Positions 7,855 through 16,521 are shown, counted from the first letter of the stretch. The stretch: DNA of 42,873 nt from Sphingobium sp. (GCA_023266635.1 JAHFPU010000003.1:1-42873); one strand, 5' to 3'. Translations and numbers: made by a program. The notes: a model not told the origin generated them from the sequence alone.

Positions 7855-9936
7855 ATGAATTTCAGGACTTTGCTCGTCGCCAGCGCCGCGTTTGTCAGCG
7901 CCGCCCCCTTCGCCGCCACCGCGCAGACCGCGCCCGCCGACGAAGCCTCGTCATCGGGCGACATCGTCGTCACCGCGCGGAAGCGTCAGGAAACCCTGCT
8001 CGACGTGCCTGTCGCCGTCACCGCCATTTCCGGCGACACGCTGGCCCGCAACAACATCAACTCCGTCCGTGAAGCCGCCGCCCTGTCGCCCGGCCTCAAC
8101 ATCTCCAGCGACGGCTCAGGCCGCGCCTTCGTCTCCATTCGCGGCGTCGGCGTCACGCTGGTGCAGACGGTGCAGCCCGGTGTCGGCCTCTTCATCGACG
8201 GCATCTATCGCCCCAACACCGCCTATCTCAACAACCCGCTGCTCGATGTGGAGCGGATCGAGGTGCTGCGCGGACCGCAGGGCACGCTCTACGGCAAGAA
8301 CACGCTGGGCGGCGCGATCAATGTCATCACCCGCCAGCCGGGCAATGATTTCGAGGCGCGCGGCCAGTCAAGCTATGCCGGGCCGGACGACAGCTGGCTG
8401 GTGTCGGGGTCGATCTCCGCCCCCATCGTGCAGGACAAGCTGGCCATCCGCATCGGCGGCGCGCATCGCCAGCAGGACGGGTTCATCCGCAATATTACCG
8501 CCGGCGGCAACTCCAACAGCCTCAACACGGACTCGGTCAGCGGCACGCTGCGCTTCACGCCGGGCAATGACGTGGTCGTGGCGATCAACGGCTATTATGA
8601 CTGGATCAAGGGCCACAATGTGCCCTACGCTTGGGTGAGCGGCCCGACCGATTATTCGCGCGACAATAATTTCAACACGACCGGCATCACCACCTACAAA
8701 TATCGCGGCGTCAACGGCCGGATCGAAGCACCGATCGAGGCGATCGATACCAAGGTCACCTTGCTCGCCGCCTATGACACACGCACCACCAATTCGCCCG
8801 ACAGCGACGGCGATTTCGGTCCCGCCAATGTCGTTCGCTCGACCGGCACGGACAAGCTGACCACCAAGACGGTGGAATTGCGCTTCGACACGCAGGAAAG
8901 CGACACCATCTCCACACTGCTCGGCCTGTTCTACAGCCGAGAGACCTATGACGCGGCCAATTCCAACCTGATCGTCCCCTTCGGACTGCGCCTGCCGTCG
9001 ACCGATCATCGCGTGGGCGACACCTATGCCGCGTTCGGCACCATCTTCTGGAAGCCCAGCACGGCGTGGGAAGTCGCGCTAGGCCTGCGCTACGATCATG
9101 AGAGCCGCAGCGCTTTGGGCGATCAGCACATCAAGTCGAACGAGGTCGAACCGCGCCTCAGCATCACGCGCCACTGGTCGTCCGACCTCATGACCTACGC
9201 CTCGGTCGCGCGCGGCTATCGCGGCGGCGGCTTCAATGCGCCGACCGCGCCGTCCCGCACCTATCGCGGCGACAGCGCCTGGACCTATGAGGTCGGCTCA
9301 AAATATGCGTCGCGGGCGTTCAGCCTGTCGGGCGATGTCTTCTTCAGCGACTATCGCCACTATATCGGCCTCAACAGCGTCGCGCCGTCCTCGACCGGCA
9401 GCCTTGTCACGGTCGATCTCAACGCCGGCCATGTCCACAGCTACGGCGCGGAGCTTGAGGCGCGGATACGCCCGACCGATCAATGGACGATCGGTGCCGG
9501 CCTTACCTATATGCACGCCCGTCTGATCGACTCCTCAGAATATACCGCAACGACCGGCCGCCTGCTGTCCAGTGATCGCCTGACCTTCCAGCCCGACTGG
9601 ATGTATAATATCAGCAGCGACTATGTCGTGCCGCTGGGCGATAACAAGCTGACCTTCAACGCCAGCCTGAACGGAAAGGGCAGCCGCCTGGCGGCGACGC
9701 TCAACCAGACGACACCGACCATCCTGAAGGGCTATTCGGTGGTCAACGGATCGATCACCTTCGCGACGGCTGGCGGGATGGAGCTTTCCGTCTTCGGTAA
9801 CAACCTGTTCAACAAACATTATTTCGACGCCTATATCGAAAAGACGACGCTCCAGCTTGCCGGTCTGCCCGCATCCGACCTGGGCATCATCGGGGACCTG
9901 CGCCGCTACGGTGTCCGCGCCAGCTTCAAGTTCTGA
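7855..9936 (+). CDS. TonB-dependent outer-membrane receptor
   Basis: This 693-residue protein imports a substrate across the outer membrane with TonB energy. It has a signal peptide (1-23, ending ATAQ), a TonB box-like segment GDIVVTARKRQE (about 35-46), a plug domain containing VLRGPQGTLYGKNTLGGAINV, and a 22-strand barrel ending in RASFKF. The ATG at 7855 follows GGGAGG by 4 bases; an overlapping out-of-frame ATG at 7851 is ignored. The dehydrogenase gene starts 2 bases after the stop codon, so receptor and dehydrogenase form one operon. The type is typical of sphingomonad receptors for carbohydrates and aromatic compounds; the substrate is unknown. Confidence 0.95.
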   Translation: MNFRTLLVASAAFVSAAPFAATAQTAPADEASSSGDIVVTARKRQETLLDVPVAVTAISGDTLARNNINSVREAAALSPGLNISSDGSGRAFVSIRGVGVTLVQTVQPGVGLFIDGIYRPNTAYLNNPLLDVERIEVLRGPQGTLYGKNTLGGAINVITRQPGNDFEARGQSSYAGPDDSWLVSGSISAPIVQDKLAIRIGGAHRQQDGFIRNITAGGNSNSLNTDSVSGTLRFTPGNDVVVAINGYYDWIKGHNVPYAWVSGPTDYSRDNNFNTTGITTYKYRGVNGRIEAPIEAIDTKVTLLAAYDTRTTNSPDSDGDFGPANVVRSTGTDKLTTKTVELRFDTQESDTISTLLGLFYSRETYDAANSNLIVPFGLRLPSTDHRVGDTYAAFGTIFWKPSTAWEVALGLRYDHESRSALGDQHIKSNEVEPRLSITRHWSSDLMTYASVARGYRGGGFNAPTAPSRTYRGDSAWTYEVGSKYASRAFSLSGDVFFSDYRHYIGLNSVAPSSTGSLVTVDLNAGHVHSYGAELEARIRPTDQWTIGAGLTYMHARLIDSSEYTATTGRLLSSDRLTFQPDWMYNISSDYVVPLGDNKLTFNASLNGKGSRLAATLNQTTPTILKGYSVVNGSITFATAGGMELSVFGNNLFNKHYFDAYIEKTTLQLAGLPASDLGIIGDLRRYGVRASFKF

Positions 9937-9938
9937 CC

Positions 9939-11342
9939 ATGACCGCCCACTACACCCCCCAGCCGCGAAAACCGCTTCCGCCGGAATTTCTCGATCAGCT
10001 TGGCGCTCTCTTCGGGGATCGCCTGGCGCTGGGGGAGGCGGTGCGGCTCCAGCATGGCGGCAGCGAGACGCATTTCGCCCCAACCCTGCCCGACGCGGTC
10101 GTCTATCCGCATTCGACCGAAGAGGTCGTGGCGCTGGTGAAGCTCTGCGTCGCGGCGGAGGTGCCCGTCATCCCCTTCGGCGCTGGCACGTCGATAGAGG
10201 GCAACACCATCCCTATCCGGGGCGGCGTCACCGTCGACCTCAGCCAGATGGACGCCATCCTGTCCGTCAATGCCGAGGATTTCGACTGCACCGTGCAGGC
10301 CGGCGTCCGACGCGAGGAACTGAACGCGCATCTGCGCGATGTCGGCCTGTTCTTCCCGATTGATCCCGGCGCCAACGCCACCATCGGCGGCATGGCATCG
10401 ACCCGCGCGTCCGGCACCAATGCCGTGCGCTACGGCACGATGCGGGAGGCTGTGCTGTCGCTCCGTGTCGTCACGCCGGACGGCCGCGACATCCGCACCA
10501 GCCGCCGTGCGCGCAAGTCGGCGGCGGGCTACGACCTCACCCGCCTGATGATCGGCAGTGAAGGCACGCTCGGGATCATCACCGAAGTCACCCTGCGCCT
10601 GCACGGCATTCCAGAGGCGATCTCAGCCGCCGTCTGCAGCTTCGACAGCCTGAAGGGCGCGGTCGACACCGTTGTCCAGTCGATCCAGATCGGTGTCCCG
10701 CTCGCCCGTGTCGAAATCCTCGACGACATGCAGATGCGCGCCGTCAACCGCTGGTCGAAGCTCGACTATCCCGAACTCACCACCCTGTTTTTCGAATTCC
10801 ACGGGTCGCCATCCTACGTGGACGAGCAGGTTCGCACAGTGGAGGCGCTCGCCGGCGCAAATGGCGGCGGGCAATTCCACTGGTCGAACCTGCCCGAGGA
10901 ACGCTCGAAGCTGTGGAAGGCACGGCACGAGGCCTATTATGCCGCCGTCAACTTGCGCCCCGGCGCGATCGGCTGGGCGACGGACGTATGCGTGCCGATC
11001 AGCCGCCTTGCCGAATGCATCACCGAGACCAAGACCGACCTGGAGGCTTCGGCCATCCCCGCCACTATCCTGGGCCATGTCGGCGACGGCAATTTTCATG
11101 TCGTCTTCTCGATCGACCCGAACGCGCCGCAGGAAATGGACGAGGTCGAGGCGATCAACAGCCGGCTTGTCGAGCGCGCGCTCGCCATGGACGGCACCTG
11201 CACCGGCGAACATGGCATCGGCATCGGCAAGCAGGACTGGCTGGTCGCCGAACTGGGCGACGCCGTCGACATGATGCGGATGATCAAGCGGGCCATCGAT
11301 CCGAAAGACCTGTTCAATCCGGGCAAGATCTTCGCGCTTTAG
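9939..11342 (+). CDS. FAD-linked D-lactate-type dehydrogenase
   Basis: This 467-residue enzyme has an N-terminal FAD-binding domain of the vanillyl-alcohol-oxidase fold (about 55-195, with PFGAGTSIEGN and PGANATIGGM) and a C-terminal FAD-oxidase domain (about 230-465, with GHVGDGNFHV and GEHGIGIGK). These features match cytochrome-type D-lactate dehydrogenases (Dld/LDHD), which oxidise D-2-hydroxyacids and pass electrons to the respiratory chain. No signal peptide is visible. It begins 2 bases after the receptor gene and is followed by a rho-independent terminator, so the receptor-dehydrogenase transcript probably ends there. Confidence 0.88.
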   Translation: MTAHYTPQPRKPLPPEFLDQLGALFGDRLALGEAVRLQHGGSETHFAPTLPDAVVYPHSTEEVVALVKLCVAAEVPVIPFGAGTSIEGNTIPIRGGVTVDLSQMDAILSVNAEDFDCTVQAGVRREELNAHLRDVGLFFPIDPGANATIGGMASTRASGTNAVRYGTMREAVLSLRVVTPDGRDIRTSRRARKSAAGYDLTRLMIGSEGTLGIITEVTLRLHGIPEAISAAVCSFDSLKGAVDTVVQSIQIGVPLARVEILDDMQMRAVNRWSKLDYPELTTLFFEFHGSPSYVDEQVRTVEALAGANGGGQFHWSNLPEERSKLWKARHEAYYAAVNLRPGAIGWATDVCVPISRLAECITETKTDLEASAIPATILGHVGDGNFHVVFSIDPNAPQEMDEVEAINSRLVERALAMDGTCTGEHGIGIGKQDWLVAELGDAVDMMRMIKRAIDPKDLFNPGKIFAL

Positions 11343-11362
11343 AATGCCCGGCGTGAAATCTT

Positions 11363-11602
11363 CCGTTCGGGCTGAGCTTGTCGAAGGCTCTCCTGAGCGC
11401 CTGCCTTGGCAGGCAGTCGAAGGGCCCTGCCTTTTTTTTAACGCTGCAAAGAAGGACGGCCCTTCGAGAAGGTTGGTCACTGATAATCCTCGTCATTCCC
11501 GCGAAGGCGGAAACCCATCTCCCCCCCCTTGCCCCAGTCGCGGCGTGCGGAGATGGGTCCCCGCGTTCGCGGGGATGACGCCCAATGGCTCAGGGCGAAC
11601 GG
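11363..11602. repeat. Composite REP/BIME-like repeat cluster
   Basis: This 348-bp gene-free gap is filled by nested inverted repeats. CCGTTCGGGCTGAGC (11363-11377) is nearly inverted at 11587-11602 (GGCTCAGGGCGAACGG). TCGAAGGGCC (11417-11426) is inverted at 11458-11467. CGTCATTCCCGCGAAGGCGG (from 11491) pairs with the arm ending CGCGGGGATGACG at 11580, each arm closed by CCCATCT/AGATGGG. Elements with TTGTCGAAGG and GTCATTCCCGCGAA cores are common intergenic repeats in proteobacteria. Confidence 0.7.
11408..11439 (+). terminator. Rho-independent terminator after the dehydrogenase gene
   Basis: GGCAGG (11408-11413) pairs with CCTGCC (11426-11431), followed directly by eight T (11432-11439). 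It lies 66 bp after the dehydrogenase stop codon, inside the REP cluster. Confidence 0.75.
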
Positions 11603-11689
11603 ACTGATTTAACGCTCCGCGCTCGCAATAACGGATCAAACCCATGGCATCCCGCCTAAACGACCCAACAAGGCAGTAAGGACATTCCG

Positions 11690-13015
11690 ATGGACAGCCC
11701 CTACCCCGTCGCAACGCCCTTGGGTGGCGAGGCCGATCCTTCCTTCCTGCGATCGCTTTTCCCCCTGCTCATCCTCGCGCTAGCCATGGCGTCCGGCTTC
11801 ACGATGATGACCTCCTTCAGCCTGGTGCAGGAGGGCGCGAAGGCCGAAATGCACCTGAGCGACACGATCCTTGGCGTCGTGCAGGGCGTGTCCGCCGCCG
11901 TGCCGCTGGTGCTGTTTTCCATTCCCATCGGCATCCTGGTCGATCGCACCCACCGCATTCGCCTGCTGATCGGTCTCAGCGCGATCTGGACGCTAGGCAC
12001 TTTCCTGACGGCCATCGCCCATAATGTGCCCATGCTGTTCATCGCGCGCATGCTGGCCGGGATCGGCACGACGGGCGGCCTCACCGCCGCGCTCTCCCTC
12101 ATTGCCGACCTGTGCGTGCCCGCCCAGCGCGGCCGTGCCATGCTGATTGTGACGATGGGCAAGAGCCTGGGCCAGGCCGGCGCGATCGCGCTGACCGGCT
12201 GGCTGCTTGGTCTGTTCCTTCACGCCGCCACGCCCGCCATCTTCGGTAATATCGCGCCTTGGCGGAGCGCACATATTTCGCTCGCCCTGCTCAGCTTCTG
12301 TGCGCTTCTGCCGCTTCTCCTTATGCGGGAACCCGCGCGGCGAGAGGTCGCGGCCAGCACACATGCGCCGTTCCGGGTGATCTTTGGCGAGCTATGGGCG
12401 CGCCGCGCCTTCCTTGGCCCGTTGTTCCTCGGGCAGGTCAGCGTTGTCATGGCCGATGCCGCCGCCGCCATCTGGGCCGCGCCCGTGCTGTCGCGCAGCT
12501 ATGGCCTGGCGCCGCAGGATTTCGCCGGCTGGCTTGGCGTGCTGATCTTCCTGACCGGCGTCGGCGGCGGCATATTGGGTGGTCTGGTCGCGGATATGGG
12601 CCAGAAGAGCGGGCGACGCGGTGGCCTGCTGATCGGCGCAGTTGTCGCCGCTGGCCTTGGCATCCCCGCCGCCCTCTATCCCATCGCGCCCTCCGTACCC
12701 CTGTTCGGCTGCGCGCTCGGCATGCTTATCCTCTTCGGCACGATCACGGGCCTCTGCACATCCGTCGCCCTGACCGTATTCATGCCCAACGAACTGCGCG
12801 GCCTGTGCATCGGCGCGTTCATCGCAATTGCGGGCCTCATCGGCTTCGGCATCGCGCCGACGCTCGTCACATGGGTCTCCGCCCTGCTGGGCGGCGAAAG
12901 CCATCTCGGACAGGGTCTTGCCATCGTCGGCGTAATCGTCAGCGCCCTCTCCTTTATCGCTTTCACTATCGCCATGCGCCGCGCACCGGAGGATGCCTTG
13001 CACGAACCTATCTGA
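11690..13015 (+). CDS. MFS transporter
   Basis: This 441-residue protein has 12 predicted membrane helices and the MFS motif A between helices 2 and 3 (GILVDRTHRIRLL), and is a major facilitator superfamily inner-membrane transporter. It starts at ATG 11690, 6 bases after AAGGACA. It probably moves the same compound imported by the TonB receptor, or its breakdown product, into the cytoplasm (inference from context). Its stop codon (13013-13015) lies inside operator site C, the first of the pair before the regulator operon, so the regulator binding site overlaps the 3' end of this gene. Confidence 0.9.
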   Translation: MDSPYPVATPLGGEADPSFLRSLFPLLILALAMASGFTMMTSFSLVQEGAKAEMHLSDTILGVVQGVSAAVPLVLFSIPIGILVDRTHRIRLLIGLSAIWTLGTFLTAIAHNVPMLFIARMLAGIGTTGGLTAALSLIADLCVPAQRGRAMLIVTMGKSLGQAGAIALTGWLLGLFLHAATPAIFGNIAPWRSAHISLALLSFCALLPLLLMREPARREVAASTHAPFRVIFGELWARRAFLGPLFLGQVSVVMADAAAAIWAAPVLSRSYGLAPQDFAGWLGVLIFLTGVGGGILGGLVADMGQKSGRRGGLLIGAVVAAGLGIPAALYPIAPSVPLFGCALGMLILFGTITGLCTSVALTVFMPNELRGLCIGAFIAIAGLIGFGIAPTLVTWVSALLGGESHLGQGLAIVGVIVSALSFIAFTIAMRRAPEDALHEPI

Positions 13016-13043
13016 TAGCTATTGCCTAAGCTATCAGATAGGT
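13006..13043. promoter_or_regulatory. Inverted pair of 15-bp palindromic operators (sites C and D)
   Basis: Site C is ACCTATCTGATAGCT (13006-13020) and site D is AGCTATCAGATAGGT (13029-13043). Each has the 11-bp palindromic core CTATCWGATAG, and they are also exact inverted copies of each other; with one flanking base the arms are 16 bp and the spacer 8 bp. Centres are 23 bp apart. They match sites A and B before the receptor gene. Confidence 0.65.
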
Positions 13044-13049
13044 TATTCT
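13022..13049 (+). promoter_or_regulatory. Candidate promoter of the AraC-GntR operon, with operator D in its spacer
   Basis: TTGCCT (13022-13027) and TATTCT (13044-13049) are 16 bases apart and each match 4 of 6 bases of the sigma-70 boxes. Site D (13029-13043) occupies the whole spacer, a position where a bound regulator would block RNA polymerase. The promoter call is tentative. Confidence 0.4.
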
Positions 13050-13075
13050 CCCCGCAAAAGGAGAGAGAAGCCGTG

Positions 13076-13846
13076 ATGGATAGGATCGAAGTTTCCCCGG
13101 AAATGCTGGGTTTCATAGGCTCTGGCCCGGTCGGCGACACCGAATCAGCTTCTCTCGACGCAGTCGCATTCACCATCGTCTTCGGCGATGCTGATATGCC
13201 GACCACCGCACACTTCGCCGCAAACATGAACCGAAAGGCGCTGGCCGCCGATTGCCGAGCGCGCCTCGTCATGCTCGTCTCCCGCGCCGCATGCCAGCGC
13301 ATCCTGGGCCGCCCCCTCGCCCTGCGCGATGGCGGCGTCTACCACCTCCCCGCGGCCCTGCGCGCCATTGCCCTCACCATCCGCGACTGCGACCTGCCGG
13401 AGGGCGCCCGCACCCCCTATCGCCTCGCCAAGAGCATTGAACTGCTCTGCGACACTCTTCGCGCCCATGCGGAGGATGCGCTGATCCCCATGGGCGTCGA
13501 CGGCGTCCTGACCCGCGCCGACAGCCAGCGCGTCCTCGCCGCCCGCCGCCTGATCGACGATCGCTGGTCGGAGAAGCTGACGCTGGACATGATCGCCCGC
13601 TCCTGCGGCCTTAATCGGGCGAAGCTTACGCGCGGGTTCCGCGACATGTTCGCCTGCAGCGTCGCGGACGCAATTTCGGATCAGCGCCTTGGCGAAGCGG
13701 GCCAGATGCTGCTGGCGACCGATCTGCCGGTTTCCTCGATCGGCTACAAATGCGGCTATCTCAACAATGCCAGCTTCACGCGCGCTTTCGCCCGCCACTT
13801 CGGCCTTGCGCCGACCCAATATCGTGCGCACAGGCTCGCCGCATGA
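13076..13846 (+). CDS. AraC-family transcriptional regulator
   Basis: This 256-residue protein has a C-terminal AraC/XylS DNA-binding domain (about 155-256). It contains two helix-turn-helix units: LTLDMIARSCGLNRAKLTRG and LPVSSIGYKCGYLNNASFTR, with the family ending FARHFGLAPTQYR. The N-terminal half resembles no sensor domain I know and lacks an obvious cupin motif. The ATG at 13076 (or GTG at 13073) follows AAAGGAGAG; a further upstream in-frame ATG at 13022 would lie inside the operator region. The stop codon overlaps the GntR start (ATGA), so the two regulators are co-translated. Confidence 0.9.
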   Translation: MDRIEVSPEMLGFIGSGPVGDTESASLDAVAFTIVFGDADMPTTAHFAANMNRKALAADCRARLVMLVSRAACQRILGRPLALRDGGVYHLPAALRAIALTIRDCDLPEGARTPYRLAKSIELLCDTLRAHAEDALIPMGVDGVLTRADSQRVLAARRLIDDRWSEKLTLDMIARSCGLNRAKLTRGFRDMFACSVADAISDQRLGEAGQMLLATDLPVSSIGYKCGYLNNASFTRAFARHFGLAPTQYRAHRLAA

Positions 13847-14553
13847 GCACCAACCCCACGGACACCAGCGGATCGCTCGTGCATCAGGCCGTGCAGGCCG
13901 TGCGCAGCCACATCCGCGCGCATGACATGAAGGTCGGAGACACGCTGCCCGGTGAGGGCCAGTTCGCCACCGAACTGGGTGTCAGCCGCGCCGTCATGCG
14001 GGAGGCGTTCGGCGCCCTTGCGGCGCTCAAGCTCATCGATGTCGGCAATGGCCGCCGCGCGCGCGTGGGCGCGATGGACGGATCGGTCATCGGCGCGTCC
14101 CTCGACCATGCCGTCACCACCGCGCAGATCAGCGTGGCGGAAGTATGGGACGTCCGCCGCACCGTGGAGGTCCGCATCGCTGCGCTGGCAGCCGAAAAGC
14201 GCACCGACCTGCAGGCGCAGATGATCCTGAATCTGGCCGAGGCGATGGCGGAGGCGCAGGAGGATCAGCAGCGCATGATCCAGTATGACATCGCCTTCCA
14301 CGAAACGATCGCGCAGGCGGCGGGCAACGCGCTGTTCAGCCAGATCGTCCAGTCCTTCGCACCGCTCATGAAGATCGCCGTGCCGCAGGCATGGCGCACG
14401 CGCACGAGCCAGGAGCAGAAGGACAATACGATCCGCCTCCACCGGGCGCTCGCGCAGGCCATCGCGGATTCGGACTCCGCCGGCGCGACCGCCGCGATGG
14501 AGGCGCATTTCGATACGTCGATCGGCGATATATTGCGGGGTAAGGCTGGCTAG
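13843..14553 (+). CDS. GntR-family regulator, FCD (FadR) subfamily
   Basis: This 236-residue repressor-type protein has an N-terminal winged helix (about 10-75, GDTLPGEGQFATELGVSRAV) and an FCD ligand domain with the expected metal ligands in YDIAFHETIA, RLHRALAQ and EAHFD. FCD proteins often sense organic acids or sugar acids with a bound metal, and bind palindromic operators of about 13-17 bp. This fits the 15-bp palindromes before its own operon and the TonB receptor. Start ATG 13843 overlaps the AraC stop codon by 4 bases. It is likely autoregulated and probably controls the locus 4550-13015 (inference). Confidence 0.9.
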   Translation: MSTNPTDTSGSLVHQAVQAVRSHIRAHDMKVGDTLPGEGQFATELGVSRAVMREAFGALAALKLIDVGNGRRARVGAMDGSVIGASLDHAVTTAQISVAEVWDVRRTVEVRIAALAAEKRTDLQAQMILNLAEAMAEAQEDQQRMIQYDIAFHETIAQAAGNALFSQIVQSFAPLMKIAVPQAWRTRTSQEQKDNTIRLHRALAQAIADSDSAGATAAMEAHFDTSIGDILRGKAG

Positions 14554-14576
14554 CGCCGCCAGAGATCAATCAGGTC

Positions 14577-15005
14577 CTATTCGTCGTCCGGCACCAGCTG
14601 GCGCCAGATGTCGATCTCGCATTCCGTACCGCCGCGCGCACGGATGACATCACGTCCCGAACATAGCGAGCCGTCCTTGGTCGCCTGGACATAGAAGCCG
14701 GACCAGAAATCGACTGCCCGGCAACCCCTTTCCAGCTTCGCGCGATAGCGATCCCCATTCACAAGGGTCATGTCGACACTGTTTTTCGCGGTGACCGAAG
14801 CCCCCCGGATCGACCGGATGGCAAGGCATTTGGGCCCCTTCTTTTCCTGAAACTCGACAGGCGATTCCACCTGCATTTCACGCTGACGGGCAAGCGGCAC
14901 CCGGATGATCACCCGCTGTTCGACCGTCACCTGCGCCAGTTGCACATTCCCCGAGGCACCGGCCGGGGCAAGCAGCATGGCCATGAAAATAACGGATGAA
15001 TACAA
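14577..15005 (-). CDS. Secreted hypothetical protein, DUF6491-like
   Basis: This protein of about 142 residues has a signal peptide (ending near APAGASG) and a domain with the pattern CLAIRSIRG, then DMTLVNGDRYRAKLERGC and SLCSGRDVI. This resembles the cysteine-containing DUF6491-type proteins of sphingomonads and xanthomonads, function unknown. The start is uncertain: a TTG at 15005 has AGAGGGG 7 bases upstream and gives the best signal peptide; ATG 14984 would give a short one; ATG 15101 would overlap the divergent gene. It is divergent from the FAD oxidase gene at 15082. Confidence 0.65.
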   Translation of the reverse strand: MYSSVIFMAMLLAPAGASGNVQLAQVTVEQRVIIRVPLARQREMQVESPVEFQEKKGPKCLAIRSIRGASVTAKNSVDMTLVNGDRYRAKLERGCRAVDFWSGFYVQATKDGSLCSGRDVIRARGGTECEIDIWRQLVPDDE

Positions 15006-15081
15006 AACAGACCCCTCTGGGGATAAAGGCAATAACTCCTGCCGGTTGAACAGTCGATGAATTCCAGCGCATAAGGCCGGG

Positions 15082-16521
15082 ATGATCGACACCGCAACCA
15101 TTCAGAAGTTCCGCGAGATTCTCGGGCCAAAAGGCGTCATCGACGATCCGGACGATGTCGCCCCCTGGACCAGCGACTGGCGCGGCCGATATCATGGCGC
15201 CGCCGCAGCGATCCTTTCACCGGCCTCGACGCAAGATGTTTCTCAGATATTGAGGCTGGCAAATACACTCGGCGTCGCCCTTGTGCCGCAGGGCGGCAAC
15301 ACATCCATGGTCGGCGGCGCGACACCTCCGATGGATGGCAGCGCACTGATCCTCTCCCTGCGCCGCATGAACCGCATTCGTCGTCTGTCGGCCGACGACA
15401 ATCTGGCTGTGTGCGAGGCGGGCGTCATTCTCGCGACGCTGCACGATGCGGCGGCGGCGGCGGGACGACGCTTTCCGCTCAGTCTGGGCGCCAAGGGGTC
15501 GGCGACAATCGGCGGGCTGATCTCCACCAACGCTGGGGGCACGCAGGTGCTGCGCCACGGCACCATGCGCGCCCTGGTCGAGGGAATCGAAGCTGTATTG
15601 CCGGACGGCAGCATCCACGAGGGGCTGGATGCGCTGAAGAAGGACAATCGCGGATACGACCTCAAGCAGTTGCTGATCGGCGCGGAAGGCACGATCGGCA
15701 TCGTCACCGCAGCATCGCTGCGGCTTGTACCGGCGATCGCCGATCGGGCCGTGGGATGGATTGGCGTTGAAACGCCAGAAGACGCGCTGTCCCTGTTACG
15801 CCTGCTCGAAACGAAGCTGGGTGGGATAGTGGAAGGATTTGAGATCATAGCGGACGATGGTCTGGGGCATGTCCTCTCCCACATCCCCGCAACGCGCAGC
15901 CCAATTGAAACGCGCACCCCCTGGCATGTCCTGATCGAGATCGATCTCGACGAACAGGCGGAGCCCAGTGCCGTGGACCGGCTGGAGAACGCGCTTGCCG
16001 ATGCGTTCGAGGCGGGTCTGGCCAAGGACGCCGTCGTGGCCGCCAGCGAAGCGCAGGCAGAAGCCTTCTGGAAGATTCGCGAATCCCTGTCCGAGGCGGA
16101 ACGGGCGCAGGGGCCGGCGCTGCAATATGATGTGAGCGTGCCGGTCGCCCGCATGCCATCCTTCATAACACAGGCAGCCGCTGACGCACAGCGCGCGTTC
16201 CCCGGCACATCCGCCTCGTCTTTTGGCCATCTGGGCGACGGCAATGTCCATTTCCATGTCCGCGCGCCAAGGGGCACCACCGATGGTCCCGCATGGATCG
16301 CCGCGGAAGGACAGCAAATCAATGCATTCGTCCATGACGCCGTGGTCGCCGCAGGAGGGTCGATTTCGGCCGAGCATGGCATCGGACAGATGAAGCGCAC
16401 CGAACTGGCGCGCCTTGCCAGCCCTGCCCGCATCGCAACCCTGCGCGCCATAAAGAGCGCATTCGACCCAAAGGGTATCATGAACCCCGGAAAGCTGGTG
16501 CCGATGGAAGGCGAAGGCTGA
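15082..16521 (+). CDS. FAD-linked oxidase, D-2-hydroxyglutarate dehydrogenase-like
   Basis: This 479-residue flavoenzyme is a second member of the GlcD/D2HGDH superfamily, paralogous in architecture to the enzyme at 9939. It has an FAD-binding domain (about 40-180, with PQGGNTSMVGG and GSATIGGLISTNAGG) and a C-terminal oxidase domain with GHLGDGNVHFHV and EHGIGQMKR. The sequence is closer to D-2-hydroxyglutarate dehydrogenases than to D-lactate dehydrogenases. No operator palindrome precedes it and it stands alone between divergent and short genes, so membership of the upstream regulon is not supported. Confidence 0.9.
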   Translation: MIDTATIQKFREILGPKGVIDDPDDVAPWTSDWRGRYHGAAAAILSPASTQDVSQILRLANTLGVALVPQGGNTSMVGGATPPMDGSALILSLRRMNRIRRLSADDNLAVCEAGVILATLHDAAAAAGRRFPLSLGAKGSATIGGLISTNAGGTQVLRHGTMRALVEGIEAVLPDGSIHEGLDALKKDNRGYDLKQLLIGAEGTIGIVTAASLRLVPAIADRAVGWIGVETPEDALSLLRLLETKLGGIVEGFEIIADDGLGHVLSHIPATRSPIETRTPWHVLIEIDLDEQAEPSAVDRLENALADAFEAGLAKDAVVAASEAQAEAFWKIRESLSEAERAQGPALQYDVSVPVARMPSFITQAAADAQRAFPGTSASSFGHLGDGNVHFHVRAPRGTTDGPAWIAAEGQQINAFVHDAVVAAGGSISAEHGIGQMKRTELARLASPARIATLRAIKSAFDPKGIMNPGKLVPMEGEG

